A stretch of 64,000 bases of DNA from Burkholderia sp. WP9 (GTDB taxonomy: Bacteria; Pseudomonadota; Gammaproteobacteria; Burkholderiales; Burkholderiaceae). The position numbers and the translations under genes were made by a program. Of this stretch, positions 1 to 9,084 are shown piece by piece (the first letter of the stretch is position 1; each line of letters opens with the position of its first letter). The stretch lies in assembly GCF_900104795.1 (NCBI RefSeq), contig NZ_FNTG01000002.1, positions 310,001 through 374,000 on the forward strand, in the 5' to 3' direction. Under the pieces are notes generated by a model. It worked only from the letters and a program-made list of their open reading frames with translations. It had not been told where the DNA came from and made no database searches.

Positions 1-467
1 GCACAGATCGTCTTCTCAACATCGTGTAGATCGACGATCCTCGATCCGACGGCGCCTATGGCATCACTTTGTTGAGCGATCTTGACCAGCTCTGAAAGCG
101 TGTCATTGCGAACGATTGTGTCGTTGTTCAGCAACCAGAAGTATCTGACGGCCGAATCCCGCAACGCATTCATCGCCAGGTTACATGCGGCAGCGAAGCC
201 GTCGTTGGAATCCGAGCGTATAACCCTGACCGACGGCCCAAGCTCCAGGAACTTCTCGTAGGAGCCGTCACCCGAACAATTGTCCACAACGACGATGGAG
301 TAGGAGCCATAGTCCAGTTGCCCGATCGATTCGATACAGCGCAATGTATCCCTGGCGTTTTTATAATTCACCAGGATCACTGCCACGTGATGGCCGTTCG
401 TCAACGGGATCGACGGATCACATTGTCCGTCGAGACGACGCTTCCTGTTTGCCAAGCGTTCGTTCAT
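1..467 (-). CDS. Family 2 glycosyltransferase, C-terminus cut by window edge
   Basis: This is the first 155 codons of a GT-A fold family 2 glycosyltransferase, probably rhamnosyltransferase-like. After a short basic N-terminus comes the nucleotide-sugar fold (VILVNYKN, then IVVVDNCSGDGS) and the metal-binding region around LLNNDT, which stands where a DxD motif is expected. Family members transfer sugars from nucleotide donors to lipid-linked intermediates on the cytoplasmic face of the inner membrane. The start codon overlaps the stop of the autokinase gene as ATGA, so the two are likely translationally coupled in the exopolysaccharide operon. Donor and acceptor cannot be told from this fragment. 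Confidence 0.85.
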   Translation of the reverse strand, partial: MNERLANRKRRLDGQCDPSIPLTNGHHVAVILVNYKNARDTLRCIESIGQLDYGSYSIVVVDNCSGDGSYEKFLELGPSVRVIRSDSNDGFAAACNLAMNALRDSAVRYFWLLNNDTIVRNDTLSELVKIAQQSDAIGAVGSRIVDLHDVEKTIC

Positions 468-2704
468 TTCGTTAGCTGCCCATATTCGTACGCGTAATAC
501 CGCCCATACCTGCGCCCGTAGCCGAGAGCGGTTCGCGGCAGATCATTGAGCAATGCACCTTTCAGTGCAACGCCACCGTGCTGCAATCGCCGAACGGACT
601 CAACGATCTCGTGCAGTGGGTGCTGCGCATAGCGCAAGGCCAGAAGTGTTGTCCCGGCATGTTTGCCGATAATCGCCGCATCGGTCACGGCGAGGACCGG
701 CGGACTATCCACGATCACTACGTCGTACGAAGTGCGCAGTTTCTCCAGCAATTCCGAGAATCTCGCGTTTGTCAGCAGCTCGGAGGGATTCGGCGGTACG
801 GTCCCGGTCGAAATGAAATCCAGACCGGGAAGAACGTCCCGCTGAATAACCTTCTCGAGACTGATCTCACCCAATATGAAGTCACTCACGCCCGGCTCCC
901 GTGCCAAACCGAAGCAATCGTGCACGTGGCCTCGCCGCAAATCACAATCTATTAGCAGCACCTTTTTACCGGAAGAGGCAAGTATCGTCGCGAGGTTGGC
1001 GACAATGAACGACTTACCCACACTGGGGCTGGGACTCGTGACCATCGCAACGTTATTCTCAGCCTCAAGCATGGCAAACTGAATTGCCGTTCTCAGGCTG
1101 CGCAGACTTTCGACTGCCGTATCGGCAGGATTCTGGTGCGCAAGGATATGAAAGCCTTTTACGCGCTGACGAACGGCATCGTCCAGCGCGCGTTGTTCGT
1201 CGCTGTGCGGAATCGTTGCATAGATGGGCAGGCCAGTGGCGCGCTCAATCGCGTCACCACTCTCGACGCCACCAAAAAACGCCTTCCGCACGAATGCGGT
1301 TGTCACGCCGAAAATCGCGCCCAACACAACGCCCATTGCGATCACCAACGCTTTCTTCGGCTTGATCGGTTCTTCCGAATCCTGCGCAAAATCGACCACA
1401 CGCACGTTACCGACTTTGCCTGCCTTCAGGACACGAAGCTGCTGCGCGCTATTCAGAAGACCCGTGTACAGGTCCGTATCCACAGCGACGTCGCGCATGA
1501 GACGCAATGCGCCCTGCTCCAGGTTGGGCAACCCGGAGATTCTGCCGCCAAGGGACTCTGTCTGACCTTTTGCAGCCGCAATCTGCTTATCAAGCGCGAC
1601 GACACTCGGATGTTCTTCGGTGAAGCGCTGCCTCAACTCGAGACGTCTTTGCTGCAGTTCGAGAAGCGCTGTATTCGAATCGACCGATTGCTGCAATATG
1701 AGCTTCGCTTCCTCGCTCAGATTGACGGTTCCCTTCTCATTTCTGAAGCGGTTGTACTTGGCTTCCGCGTCGTCAAGCTGGCTTTTCAACTGCGGGAGTT
1801 GACGATCGAGAAACTCGATAGTTTGTTGTGCTTCCGCTGATTTCAACGCGACGTTTTGCGTTACGTATTCGCTGGCCACCGCATCCAATATACTCTTCGT
1901 CTTCTTTGGATTGGGTCCATTCAAGGTAACACTGAGGATGCCGGATTGCTTGCCCTTTTCCTCAATCTTGAGATCGTCCTGAAGGTCTTCCACCGCCTGA
2001 AGTTCGGAACTGCGCTTGATAATGAACTCGGTTCCTGGACGCGCGGTTAGCCTGGATACGAGCAGCGTGACTTCGCCGTCGTCGATCCGGCCTTTCGCGA
2101 CGCGGTTCAGCTTCCCTTCGAGCACCACGTCGCCTGAGCTCTTCAATACATACGAGTCACGACCGGTAGCCACCAGCGTGAACTTCTTCTTCCAATACGT
2201 TCTTGGAACGTCGAATTGATCGACTTGAATGCTCTCACCACCCCACGCAAAACGACTCAGGCCAAGAAATGCGGGCGCGATCTCTGCCGGGCCAGTCGCT
2301 GACATCCGGCTCTCGTAGCGATTGCTCACCCATCCGCCAATGATCGGAAAGTGCCGGGGCGTAGCCTCGATAAAAAGCTTCAGACTCGAAACCGCGGACC
2401 CGACCACAAGCCGCGACCGCAGAAGTTCGATCTCGGCGGTGGTTGCCGATTTGGCGTCCAATAAGGGAGCAAGATCTCCAAGCAGATTCTTTTCGGAGAG
2501 GTCGGAATCTTCGACCTGAATCAGAATATTGGCTTCGTAGATGGGGCGCGCGCCGAAAGCGTAGATGACACTGAGCGCGACGACAAACGCCATGATTCCC
2601 GCAATGAGCCACCGCCCTTCGTATATCAGCGAAAGGTAATCAGCAAACGAAACGTCTTCATTGGCACTCGTGGCGTCAAGCGACGCGGGTAGATTAGCAG
2701 CCAT
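464..2704 (-). CDS. wzc: Wzc/BceF-type polysaccharide co-polymerase and tyrosine autokinase
   Basis: This is a 746-residue inner-membrane BY-kinase controlling polymerisation and export of exopolysaccharide. A Wzz-type chain-length domain lies between two membrane segments (about 32-52 and 452-472), with coiled-coil-rich sequence at about 290-390. The cytoplasmic kinase has a Walker A (SPSPSVGKS, 557-565), Walker A' (LLIDCDLRRG, 583-592) and Walker B (VVIVDSPP, 662-669). The C-terminus carries a cluster of six tyrosines (729-741), the usual autophosphorylation sites. It starts 13 bases after wzb ends, and its stop overlaps the glycosyltransferase start. Wzb should be its phosphatase. The order resembles bceF of cepacian clusters. 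Confidence 0.95.
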   Translation of the reverse strand: MAANLPASLDATSANEDVSFADYLSLIYEGRWLIAGIMAFVVALSVIYAFGARPIYEANILIQVEDSDLSEKNLLGDLAPLLDAKSATTAEIELLRSRLVVGSAVSSLKLFIEATPRHFPIIGGWVSNRYESRMSATGPAEIAPAFLGLSRFAWGGESIQVDQFDVPRTYWKKKFTLVATGRDSYVLKSSGDVVLEGKLNRVAKGRIDDGEVTLLVSRLTARPGTEFIIKRSSELQAVEDLQDDLKIEEKGKQSGILSVTLNGPNPKKTKSILDAVASEYVTQNVALKSAEAQQTIEFLDRQLPQLKSQLDDAEAKYNRFRNEKGTVNLSEEAKLILQQSVDSNTALLELQQRRLELRQRFTEEHPSVVALDKQIAAAKGQTESLGGRISGLPNLEQGALRLMRDVAVDTDLYTGLLNSAQQLRVLKAGKVGNVRVVDFAQDSEEPIKPKKALVIAMGVVLGAIFGVTTAFVRKAFFGGVESGDAIERATGLPIYATIPHSDEQRALDDAVRQRVKGFHILAHQNPADTAVESLRSLRTAIQFAMLEAENNVAMVTSPSPSVGKSFIVANLATILASSGKKVLLIDCDLRRGHVHDCFGLAREPGVSDFILGEISLEKVIQRDVLPGLDFISTGTVPPNPSELLTNARFSELLEKLRTSYDVVIVDSPPVLAVTDAAIIGKHAGTTLLALRYAQHPLHEIVESVRRLQHGGVALKGALLNDLPRTALGYGRRYGRYYAYEYGQLTK

Positions 2705-2717
2705 TTGTTACCTATAT

Positions 2718-3161
2718 TTATACGTTCAGTTCTTCCAGCACGTAAGACCAATGCTTCAGGCCGGCTTCGATCGACGCAAACGCTTCTTCAAATTCGGCTT
2801 TGCTTTTCTGGTATGGATCAGCCACGTCGAATTTCTGAAAGTGCCCCACTCGATAGGTTCGCCCTGTTGCGAATCTGTACGTGTCTTCGACCCTCTTCTT
2901 CTGCTCTGCGGACATCACCAGAATCATGTCCGCGGCCTTCACCATCGACCAGCCGAGTTGCCGGGCCACGTGCGTATCCAGACAGAGCCCTCGCTCCGTC
3001 ACGACCGATCTGGCAAAAGGATCGGCCTTTTTCCCAATCAGCGCGTTTAAACCAGCTGAGCTGATATGAAGCCGTGGAAACAGATCGATGGCCAGCGCTT
3101 CGGCCATAGGGCTTCGGCAGATATTTCCCTCACAGACAATCAGAATGGAATGGACGCTCAT
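2718..3161 (-). CDS. wzb: Low-molecular-weight protein-tyrosine phosphatase
   Basis: This 147-residue cytoplasmic phosphatase belongs to the Wzb/BceD family. The P-loop CEGNICRS gives the C-x5-R signature with nucleophile Cys10 and Arg16, and the general-acid Asp is Asp115 in the DPY motif at 115-117. Members dephosphorylate the tyrosine cluster of the cognate Wzc kinase, cycling it between polymerising states. The start overlaps the wza stop as ATGA, and wzc follows 13 bases downstream, so the three form one translationally coupled export unit. Length and motifs are normal for the family. Confidence 0.95.
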   Translation of the reverse strand: MSVHSILIVCEGNICRSPMAEALAIDLFPRLHISSAGLNALIGKKADPFARSVVTERGLCLDTHVARQLGWSMVKAADMILVMSAEQKKRVEDTYRFATGRTYRVGHFQKFDVADPYQKSKAEFEEAFASIEAGLKHWSYVLEELNV

Positions 3162-4336
3162 TTCGTCACAATTGCTGCGGTTAGACCCGCGTTGATCGCT
3201 GGCAGGAGCAGGCTGAGGACACGGCTGAATCGGACAAGTCCGCTGCCATCCACATACACCACGTCCTTGGGTTGCAACTGGAATTCGTTCGCCAGAATCA
3301 TTGAAACGGGCGATCGGGCATCCAGATGGAAGACTTCGGGATTCGCGCCCTGCGAACTGCGTATCACGTAGAGTTGAGCGGCGTCGGCTGAATTCGAGTT
3401 GATACTTCCCGCCTGAGCCAGCGCTTCACTAAGCGTCAATGCACCGGTTCTCAGCGGATAGGCGGTAGACGGCTTATTCACTTCGCCCATGACGTAGACG
3501 CCGCTTTCGTCTCGCGAAACCACTCTCAACAGGTCCCCGTTCTGCAGCACGATTTTCGAAGGGTTCTCTCCGCGAGCGAGCATCTTCGCGAGATCCAATT
3601 GATAGGAGACACCGTCGCGCACCAGTATCAGGCGGCTCTGGTCAGCGCTATCAGCGAGGCCGCCTGCCCGAGTAATCGCCTCGTAGAGCGTCATCGGGAT
3701 GTCGGTTATGGACACGACACCGGGACTTCTGACCTGACCGTCTACGTAGACCTCTTTTGCACGGTAGGACGCCACCCTGACAGTGACCTGCGGATTCTCG
3801 AAAACGCGCTTCAACGCCGCGGCAATTCGATCCTGAGCTTCGCCTACCTGAAGACCGCGGACAGCGATCTTCCCTGCGTACGGAAAGCGGACAGTACCGT
3901 CTCTTTCAATAATGAAGCCAGCTGCGGGATCGGTACTGCGCTGCACGTTTGTCTGGGTCTGCTGCATGCCTTGCGCGACTGCGAGTTCAGGATGATCCCA
4001 AACCGTAATCTGCAGTACGTCACCGACTCCGAGCGTATAGCCGGACGTGTTCGAAAACAGCTTATTGCTTTCGACCGCGGTGGGTTGCCCCACTTCGTCA
4101 CGCATCTTCCTGATCAATGCGGTATTGATGTCGACTATCGGAACCTGGAGGTTGACCGGCGGAGTCTGTGCGTCGGCACTTGTCAGCGGCAACGTTGGAG
4201 GTGTTGTCATTCGCATTCCGGGTGCGACCGAGCACGCCGACAGAATGACGCTTGCAGCCAGTCCGGACAGCAATTGATAACCGCGACGGCAATCAGTTTC
4301 TTTACAGCGACTGACCCACTTCCAAAATAATGCCAT
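3158..4336 (-). CDS. wza: Outer-membrane polysaccharide export lipoprotein (Wza/OPX family)
   Basis: This 392-residue OPX protein forms the outer-membrane exit channel for the polymer. The start at 4336 was chosen because AAGGA lies seven bases upstream, and because it gives a normal lipoprotein signal: basic n-region, hydrophobic stretch, and lipobox ILSAC with acylated Cys35. The open frame continues upstream to 4567, but that would add an unlikely cytoplasmic extension. A Poly_export domain (GYTLGVGDVLQITVWDHPEL) is followed by SLBB repeats (VYVDGQVRSPG, VYVMGEVNKPS). The C-terminal hydrophobic tail matches the Wza membrane-spanning helix. A 266-bp gap separates it from the upstream transferase gene. 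Confidence 0.92.
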   Translation of the reverse strand: MALFWKWVSRCKETDCRRGYQLLSGLAASVILSACSVAPGMRMTTPPTLPLTSADAQTPPVNLQVPIVDINTALIRKMRDEVGQPTAVESNKLFSNTSGYTLGVGDVLQITVWDHPELAVAQGMQQTQTNVQRSTDPAAGFIIERDGTVRFPYAGKIAVRGLQVGEAQDRIAAALKRVFENPQVTVRVASYRAKEVYVDGQVRSPGVVSITDIPMTLYEAITRAGGLADSADQSRLILVRDGVSYQLDLAKMLARGENPSKIVLQNGDLLRVVSRDESGVYVMGEVNKPSTAYPLRTGALTLSEALAQAGSINSNSADAAQLYVIRSSQGANPEVFHLDARSPVSMILANEFQLQPKDVVYVDGSGLVRFSRVLSLLLPAINAGLTAAIVTK

Positions 4337-4602
4337 CAGATAATCCTTCAAATGCTTTTTCATTGATTTCGAATTCGGCGGCAGCGTCAACTGCAAAAAA
4401 ATTCGCACGATCTCCCTGCGAATCGCGTATGAAAATTGGTGTAGCCGTTTTTCGGGTTGCGGTCTGATTGACCAGCGGATTTCCGTGGAATCGTCACCGA
4501 AACCTCGCCAGGACTGCAGTACACGCCGGCAGGCTTGTGTTTCCATGCAGCTGCGAAGACCACGCACTGAAGTAGATAAAATTCGTTCGAGTGGCTGACG
4601 TG

Positions 4603-5982
4603 TTAATAGGCGTTACTGCTCGCCAGCCCCTTTACCATCGTCGCAATCACGATCCGCATGTCCAAACCAAACGACCAGTTCTGCAGGTAGTAGAGATCAT
4701 GCTCGACTCGTTTCTGCATTTTCTCCAGTCGGTCGGTCTCCCCCCTGAACCCATTTACCTGCGCCCAACCAGTGATACCAGGTTTAATCCGATAGCGATG
4801 GATATAGCCGTCAACAACCTTTTTATACATCTCGTCATGTTCGATCGCATGCGGCCTTGGCCCGACCACCGACATTTCGCCGCGCAGCACGTTGAAGAAT
4901 TGCGGCAGCTCATCGAGACTAGTCCGGCGCAGAAGCGCACCTACTCGCGTGATGCGCGGATCGCCCTTGGTGGCCTGAGTGACGACGCCCGCTTTCTCAG
5001 CATGAGCACGCATGGACCGGAACTTATAGATGCGAAAGACCTGTCCATCAGCACCCTTCCGGTATTGCGTAAAGAAGACCGGACCGCGCGACGAGCACTT
5101 CACCGCGATCGCGATGATCAGCAACAAGGGTGTCAGCGCGAGTAGCGCCAGCGCCGCGAACAACCGGTCGAAGATCTCTTTCTGTACCATTGCCCGAGCG
5201 GGCAGCGGCGACGCAACCAGGCTGATCGCCGGCGAGCCGATCAGATCCACTACGCCGGCGTCGAACAACGCCATGCTGCGCACATCCGGAATGAAACGGA
5301 TGTTCACCAGATCACCACGAAATTCGTTGACGAAACGGAGCATGGTCTGGGCTTCCGACAACGGCAAAGCCAGCCAGATCTCCTTAATCGCGTTTTTTCT
5401 AACGTGTTCGGAGAACTCGTCGAAGTTCTTGAATACCGGAATGCTCTTGGGTGCGAAGACTTCGCTTGCGCCGACCTCGAATAGAGCCGACATGCGAAAT
5501 CCGCTTGCCGGAATCGCCTGCACCTTACTCACAACATCCTTGCAATGAGACCCGCCGCCTACCACAGCGACGTTGCGCAAGTTCATACCAGCGTGGCGCA
5601 TGCTACGCAGCACCGAATGCAGCACCAACCGCGACCCAATCAAGCCAGCCGCGCTCGTCGCGGTCCAATAGATGAACCAGAGCCGCGAGATCATATCCGT
5701 GCGATGAACGGAGAACATCAGAACGAGCCCACCCGCCTGGACCAGCAGCCAGGCCAACGAGACCTGCCCCGTCAGCCGCCACAATGAGCGACCGCGCCAC
5801 GATTCATAAAGGCCGAATGCAGGGAACGACACCAGAGCAAGCGCGACCGAGAACGTAATGAATGCGCCATCCACCCGAGTCTGAACCAGATCTTCAAAGC
5901 GAATGTGCGACGCCAGAAGTGCGCCCGCCACGATCAGAATCACGTCGACAAGCCGCGCCAATAACCCCTGTAATCCGAGCAT
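4603..5982 (-). CDS. Undecaprenyl-phosphate hexose-1-phosphate transferase (WcaJ/BceB-like)
   Basis: This 459-residue integral membrane enzyme of the PHPT family transfers a sugar-1-phosphate, usually glucose, to undecaprenyl phosphate and so starts repeat-unit assembly. The N-terminus has about four membrane helices and a CoA-binding-like segment (VAVVGGG). The C-terminal bacterial sugar transferase domain has KEIFDRLFAALALL, RIYKFRSM, RRTSLDELPQ and VGPRP motifs, with GITGWAQVNG near the end. The ATG at 5982 is preceded by GGGGAG at eight bases spacing. A GTG at 6033 overlapping the manC stop is a weaker alternative that adds 17 residues. It is probably the priming enzyme of this cluster. 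Confidence 0.92.
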   Translation of the reverse strand: MLGLQGLLARLVDVILIVAGALLASHIRFEDLVQTRVDGAFITFSVALALVSFPAFGLYESWRGRSLWRLTGQVSLAWLLVQAGGLVLMFSVHRTDMISRLWFIYWTATSAAGLIGSRLVLHSVLRSMRHAGMNLRNVAVVGGGSHCKDVVSKVQAIPASGFRMSALFEVGASEVFAPKSIPVFKNFDEFSEHVRKNAIKEIWLALPLSEAQTMLRFVNEFRGDLVNIRFIPDVRSMALFDAGVVDLIGSPAISLVASPLPARAMVQKEIFDRLFAALALLALTPLLLIIAIAVKCSSRGPVFFTQYRKGADGQVFRIYKFRSMRAHAEKAGVVTQATKGDPRITRVGALLRRTSLDELPQFFNVLRGEMSVVGPRPHAIEHDEMYKKVVDGYIHRYRIKPGITGWAQVNGFRGETDRLEKMQKRVEHDLYYLQNWSFGLDMRIVIATMVKGLASSNAY

Positions 5983-6029
5983 GTTGTGATCTCCCCGCCA
6001 GAAGGTGGACAGCGTGCGTAACCGAAGCG

Positions 6030-7556
6030 TCACGCCCGCCCGTATGTATCATCAAAACGAACAATGTCGTCTTCACCGAGATACGGCCCGGACTGAACTT
6101 CGATCAATTCGAGCGGCAGCTTCCCCGGGTTCTCGAGTCGATGCGTCACGCCCAATGGAATGAAAGTCGACTGGTTCTCGCTCAACAGAAATTCTTCGTC
6201 CCCACGCGTGACCAAAGCAGTGCCACTCACCACGATCCAATGCTCCGCGCGGTGGTGATGCAGTTGCAGCGACAGGCGACCGCCGGGATTGACCAGGATC
6301 CGCTTGACCTGGAAGCGCTCGCCATGATCGACCGAATCGTAATAACCCCACGGGCGTCGAACCTTGCGATGAACCTCGGCTTCAGGGGCCTGCAATGCCC
6401 GCATCCGGCTGACCACGCTCTTCACTTCCTGAACACGGGAACGGTCGACCACCAGCACGGCGTCGTCCGTTTCAACCACCACCACGTTGCTCACGCCAAC
6501 GCATGCGATCAGACGCTTCTCCGAACGAGCGAAGCTGGACGTGGCCCCCTCGAAAACGACCCGACCATGGGAAGCATTTCCGTCACCGTCTTTCTCCAGT
6601 GCATCCCAGACTGCATCCCACGAACCGAGGTCGGACCAGCCCGCGCTGAGCGGGACTACGACACCTTCCGCCATGCCTTGTTGCGCCCCGAGGTGTTCCA
6701 TCACCGCGTAGTCGATCGAGTCGGCCGGGCACGACTTGAATGCTTCAGCGCCCGGCCTGAAGAACGAAGCGTCGCTGGAACCCTGCGCCTGCGCTTGAAG
6801 ACACGCGTCATACATTGCCGGTTGGAGGCGCTTGAGCGTCGCAAGCCATACACTCGCGCGCAAAACAAAGATGCCGCTGTTCCACCAGTACTGACCCGAC
6901 GCCACGTATTGGGCAGCGATCTCCGCTGCGGGTTTTTCGACGAAACGCTCGATGCGATGCGCCTCGCCACTAATCTCGTCGCCAAGCTTGATATAGCCGA
7001 AGCCCGTCTCGGCACGCGTGGGCGGCACGCCCAGTGCCACGATCGCACCGCGCTCGGCGTGCTCTGCGGCTTGAGCGACTGCCACCTGGAAAGCAGCGAC
7101 GTCGACGATCGCGTGGTCCGCCGGCATGACCAGCACAATCGCATCATCCCCATCCGCGCACGCAGTCGTGGTCGCCAACGTCAGTGCAGGTGCAGTATCG
7201 CGACGAGCCGGTTCCACCACGATGCGCGCCTCGACACCCCGTTCACGCAACTGTTCCGCCGTCACGAAACGGTGCTCCTCTCCACAGATAACAATCGGAG
7301 CACCCACCAATCGCCCATGCGCGCCGAAGCCCTTCATCCGCTGCACGGTAGCTTGCAGCAGCGATTCCGAACCGAGTACGTCAATTAGCTGCTTCGGATA
7401 CTGCTCACGCGAAATGGGCCACAGCCGTGAACCGGCGCCACCTGCGAGCACCACCGGAACAAGCCGGACGGACGCCGCGGAGAACACCTGTTCCGTCGGA
7501 ACCGACCTGCTGTCACCAGCGCGCACAACAGCTTCATCCGTTGAGGTGTTCAGCAT
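6030..7556 (-). CDS. manC: Bifunctional mannose-1-P guanylyltransferase / mannose-6-P isomerase
   Basis: This 508-residue cytoplasmic enzyme makes GDP-mannose. The N-terminal nucleotidyltransferase domain carries LAGGAGSRLWPISRE and RFVEKPAAE. The C-terminal cupin isomerase domain carries RPWGYYDSVDHGERFQVKRI and LQLHHHRAEHW, so both activities of type II phosphomannose isomerases are expected (BceA of the cepacian cluster is the same type). The start at 7556 has AGGA six bases upstream; an ATG at 7616 in the same frame is an alternative. The catalytic core begins only near residue 33, so the N-terminus is slightly long. It is the first gene of the operon. Confidence 0.93.
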   Translation of the reverse strand: MLNTSTDEAVVRAGDSRSVPTEQVFSAASVRLVPVVLAGGAGSRLWPISREQYPKQLIDVLGSESLLQATVQRMKGFGAHGRLVGAPIVICGEEHRFVTAEQLRERGVEARIVVEPARRDTAPALTLATTTACADGDDAIVLVMPADHAIVDVAAFQVAVAQAAEHAERGAIVALGVPPTRAETGFGYIKLGDEISGEAHRIERFVEKPAAEIAAQYVASGQYWWNSGIFVLRASVWLATLKRLQPAMYDACLQAQAQGSSDASFFRPGAEAFKSCPADSIDYAVMEHLGAQQGMAEGVVVPLSAGWSDLGSWDAVWDALEKDGDGNASHGRVVFEGATSSFARSEKRLIACVGVSNVVVVETDDAVLVVDRSRVQEVKSVVSRMRALQAPEAEVHRKVRRPWGYYDSVDHGERFQVKRILVNPGGRLSLQLHHHRAEHWIVVSGTALVTRGDEEFLLSENQSTFIPLGVTHRLENPGKLPLELIEVQSGPYLGEDDIVRFDDTYGRA

Positions 7557-7973
7557 ATGCAGTCCTATTCGTAGTTCCGGCTTGAACAGATTCACAGAGC
7601 ATTTTTTTCTTTGCATCAGTCACTTCTTGTCACTCAACCGCTGATTCCAGTCAACACTCAAGCACTCGGTTACGCGAGCATTTAGACAGCAGATCAAACA
7701 ATGCGATGCCATACCCTTCGTGTACTGGTCATCGTGATCCAGCAACGGGGGTAGTTCGTGGTTCCAAAAAAAGGGACTTGCCCATCGTCACGACAGCGTC
7801 GGCGGTGGGCTTACCGATGTGGTGTTCGTGGCGTCTCCAGCCACTTCCGGCTTCCGCCCGCCTATCGCGCGAGCGAGTTCAACTTGAAGGCCGAACCTGC
7901 TTTTGCATCCGTTCGCGATCGTCCGGCTAACGACCTGCCCCAATCCAATCGGTCAATGCTCATTTCTCTTTCA

Positions 7974-8004
7974 CTGATAACGCTGTTAGTGGTCGTGTTA
8001 TCAG
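7974..8004. repeat. Inverted repeat, 8-bp arms and 15-bp spacer
   Basis: CTGATAAC at 7974-7981 is repeated in reverse as GTTATCAG at 7997-8004. The size and the centre-to-centre distance of 23 bp (about two helical turns) suit a dimeric regulator. No T-tract follows, so it is not a terminator. Its binding protein is unknown. Confidence 0.5.
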
Positions 8005-8130
8005 CAAGAAAATCGAGATTTCCCTTTCGCATTTCGGGTGTCGCCCCAACCGCTCACTTTCTACAAGTACCCCGACCTCAGTTGCAGTGCATCATACATA
8101 GGCCATCTTCTGACTTTGAGCGACTGACGG

Positions 8131-8154
8131 AAAACGCCAACATGTTGGCGTTTT
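8131..8154. promoter_or_regulatory. Perfect 24-bp palindrome in the exopolysaccharide leader
   Basis: The left arm AAAACGCCAACA (8131-8142) is followed directly by its exact reverse complement TGTTGGCGTTTT (8143-8154), with no spacer. Such a continuous palindrome fits a dimeric repressor or activator site better than an RNA hairpin, which needs a loop. The flanking A and T runs would nonetheless let it act as a weak bidirectional terminator. Confidence 0.6.
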
Positions 8155-8372
8155 AGCCCATTCGCTTGCCATGCCCTGAATCAGGCACCATCCCGATCTC
8201 ACGAATGCATCCATGTATTGGCAAGAGGAAGCTGCAAATCCCGGAAGCAATCGCTTTTTCCGCACTTCAAAATTTCCTCTGGCGCCATCTTATGGATCGC
8301 AAGATTCCTCGGTGGCCGGTGCGTTTTAGCGAGTTATCCATGCAGGTCATGGCCCACATTCTGGCCGTCCGG

Positions 8373-8389
8373 CGCCAATTCTATTGGCG
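8373..8389. repeat. Short inverted repeat CGCCAAT-TCT-ATTGGCG
   Basis: Seven-base arms (8373-8379 and 8383-8389) surround a three-base spacer. It shares the CGCCAA/TTGGCG half-site with the 24-bp palindrome at 8131-8154, so both may be sites for the same protein. This is inference from sequence likeness only. Confidence 0.4.
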
Positions 8390-8403
8390 ACTGCAGACAA
8401 GAG

Positions 8404-8436
8404 AAGGCCGCAGAAAGACCTCTCAGCGACGGCCTT
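8404..8436 (-). terminator. Weak stem-loop at the end of the small membrane-protein gene
   Basis: AAGGCCG (8404-8410) pairs with CGGCCTT (8430-8436) across a 19-base loop, directly at the stop codon of the leftward gene. The loop is long and the T-tract is interrupted (CTCTT), so termination efficiency is doubtful. Confidence 0.35.
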
Positions 8437-8693
8437 TAAGGGAACGATAGAGCCGCGGTCAGAGACCCAATTCCAATCAACACGCCGAGAATTGCCCATA
8501 GCCGCAAGCGGATCATGAGCCTCGCCCGCGATGCTTCCCAGTTCCCACGCGCCCGATGCGGCTGAAACTCAAGAAATATCAATGTCTGGAAGTGCCGGCG
8601 CCCAACCTTCAACGCGGAAAACACGCTGAAAAGCAGGTAGGCGATCGCCCCACCGAAGCAGAGATTTGCGAGAATCGAAAGGACAATTACCAT
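8436..8693 (-). CDS. Small hypothetical inner-membrane protein
   Basis: This 85-residue protein has two predicted membrane helices, one at the N-terminus (VIVLSILANLCFGGAIAYLL) and one near the C-terminus (LWAILGVLIGIGSLTA). A basic, arginine-rich segment between them would face the cytoplasm. No family was recognised. The ATG at 8693 has GGTGA a suitable distance upstream; a GTG four codons earlier is also possible. It lies on the same strand as the exopolysaccharide operon but about 880 bp upstream of it, so co-transcription is uncertain. Confidence 0.55.
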   Translation of the reverse strand: MVIVLSILANLCFGGAIAYLLFSVFSALKVGRRHFQTLIFLEFQPHRARGNWEASRARLMIRLRLWAILGVLIGIGSLTAALSFP

Positions 8694-9084
8694 ATATTTC
8701 ACCAACTTAGAACCAGCGATTGAGGTTCTTGAAGACTAGCGGCCGGCGCGTCCCGTTTCATGACAAACATTTGGCCGTATCCGTCTTATTCATTCATAGT
8801 CCAGATATGCTTCGCGCTCACTGCGCATAACACGATCATCCTTCGTCGCACGAACGCCGAGCCGACATCCGTTTCCTAAACGCATCCGTCAAAGATGTGG
8901 CTCAATCCGCCAAAGGGAACATAGCTCTCCGCAGTGGTGTGTACAGTACGGTAGCCAGCAGGCCCGTATGAGAGGACGCCTCGTCCTGCCCCACCGTGGC
9001 ACAAGGATTTGGCTACGCGCTCATGACCGCGTCATCATCTCAACAGCGGCCAGCTCGCCGCCTTTTCACCGCATAGAGATTCAC
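8694..9084. other. Intergenic stretch, no feature recognised
   Basis: About 390 bases between two divergently oriented small genes. No convincing reading frame, hairpin or box pair was found; it should contain promoters for both flanking genes. Confidence 0.4.

Larger units (their letters stand above)
7557..8435. other. Long palindrome-rich leader upstream of the exopolysaccharide operon
   Basis: About 880 bases with no convincing gene separate manC from a small membrane-protein gene. Short open frames here lack ribosome sites and family resemblance. The stretch contains several inverted repeats, listed separately. It probably holds the operon promoter and operators, since manC transcription must start here or run in from further right. 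I did not find a clear sigma-70 box pair on the minus strand. Confidence 0.55.
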
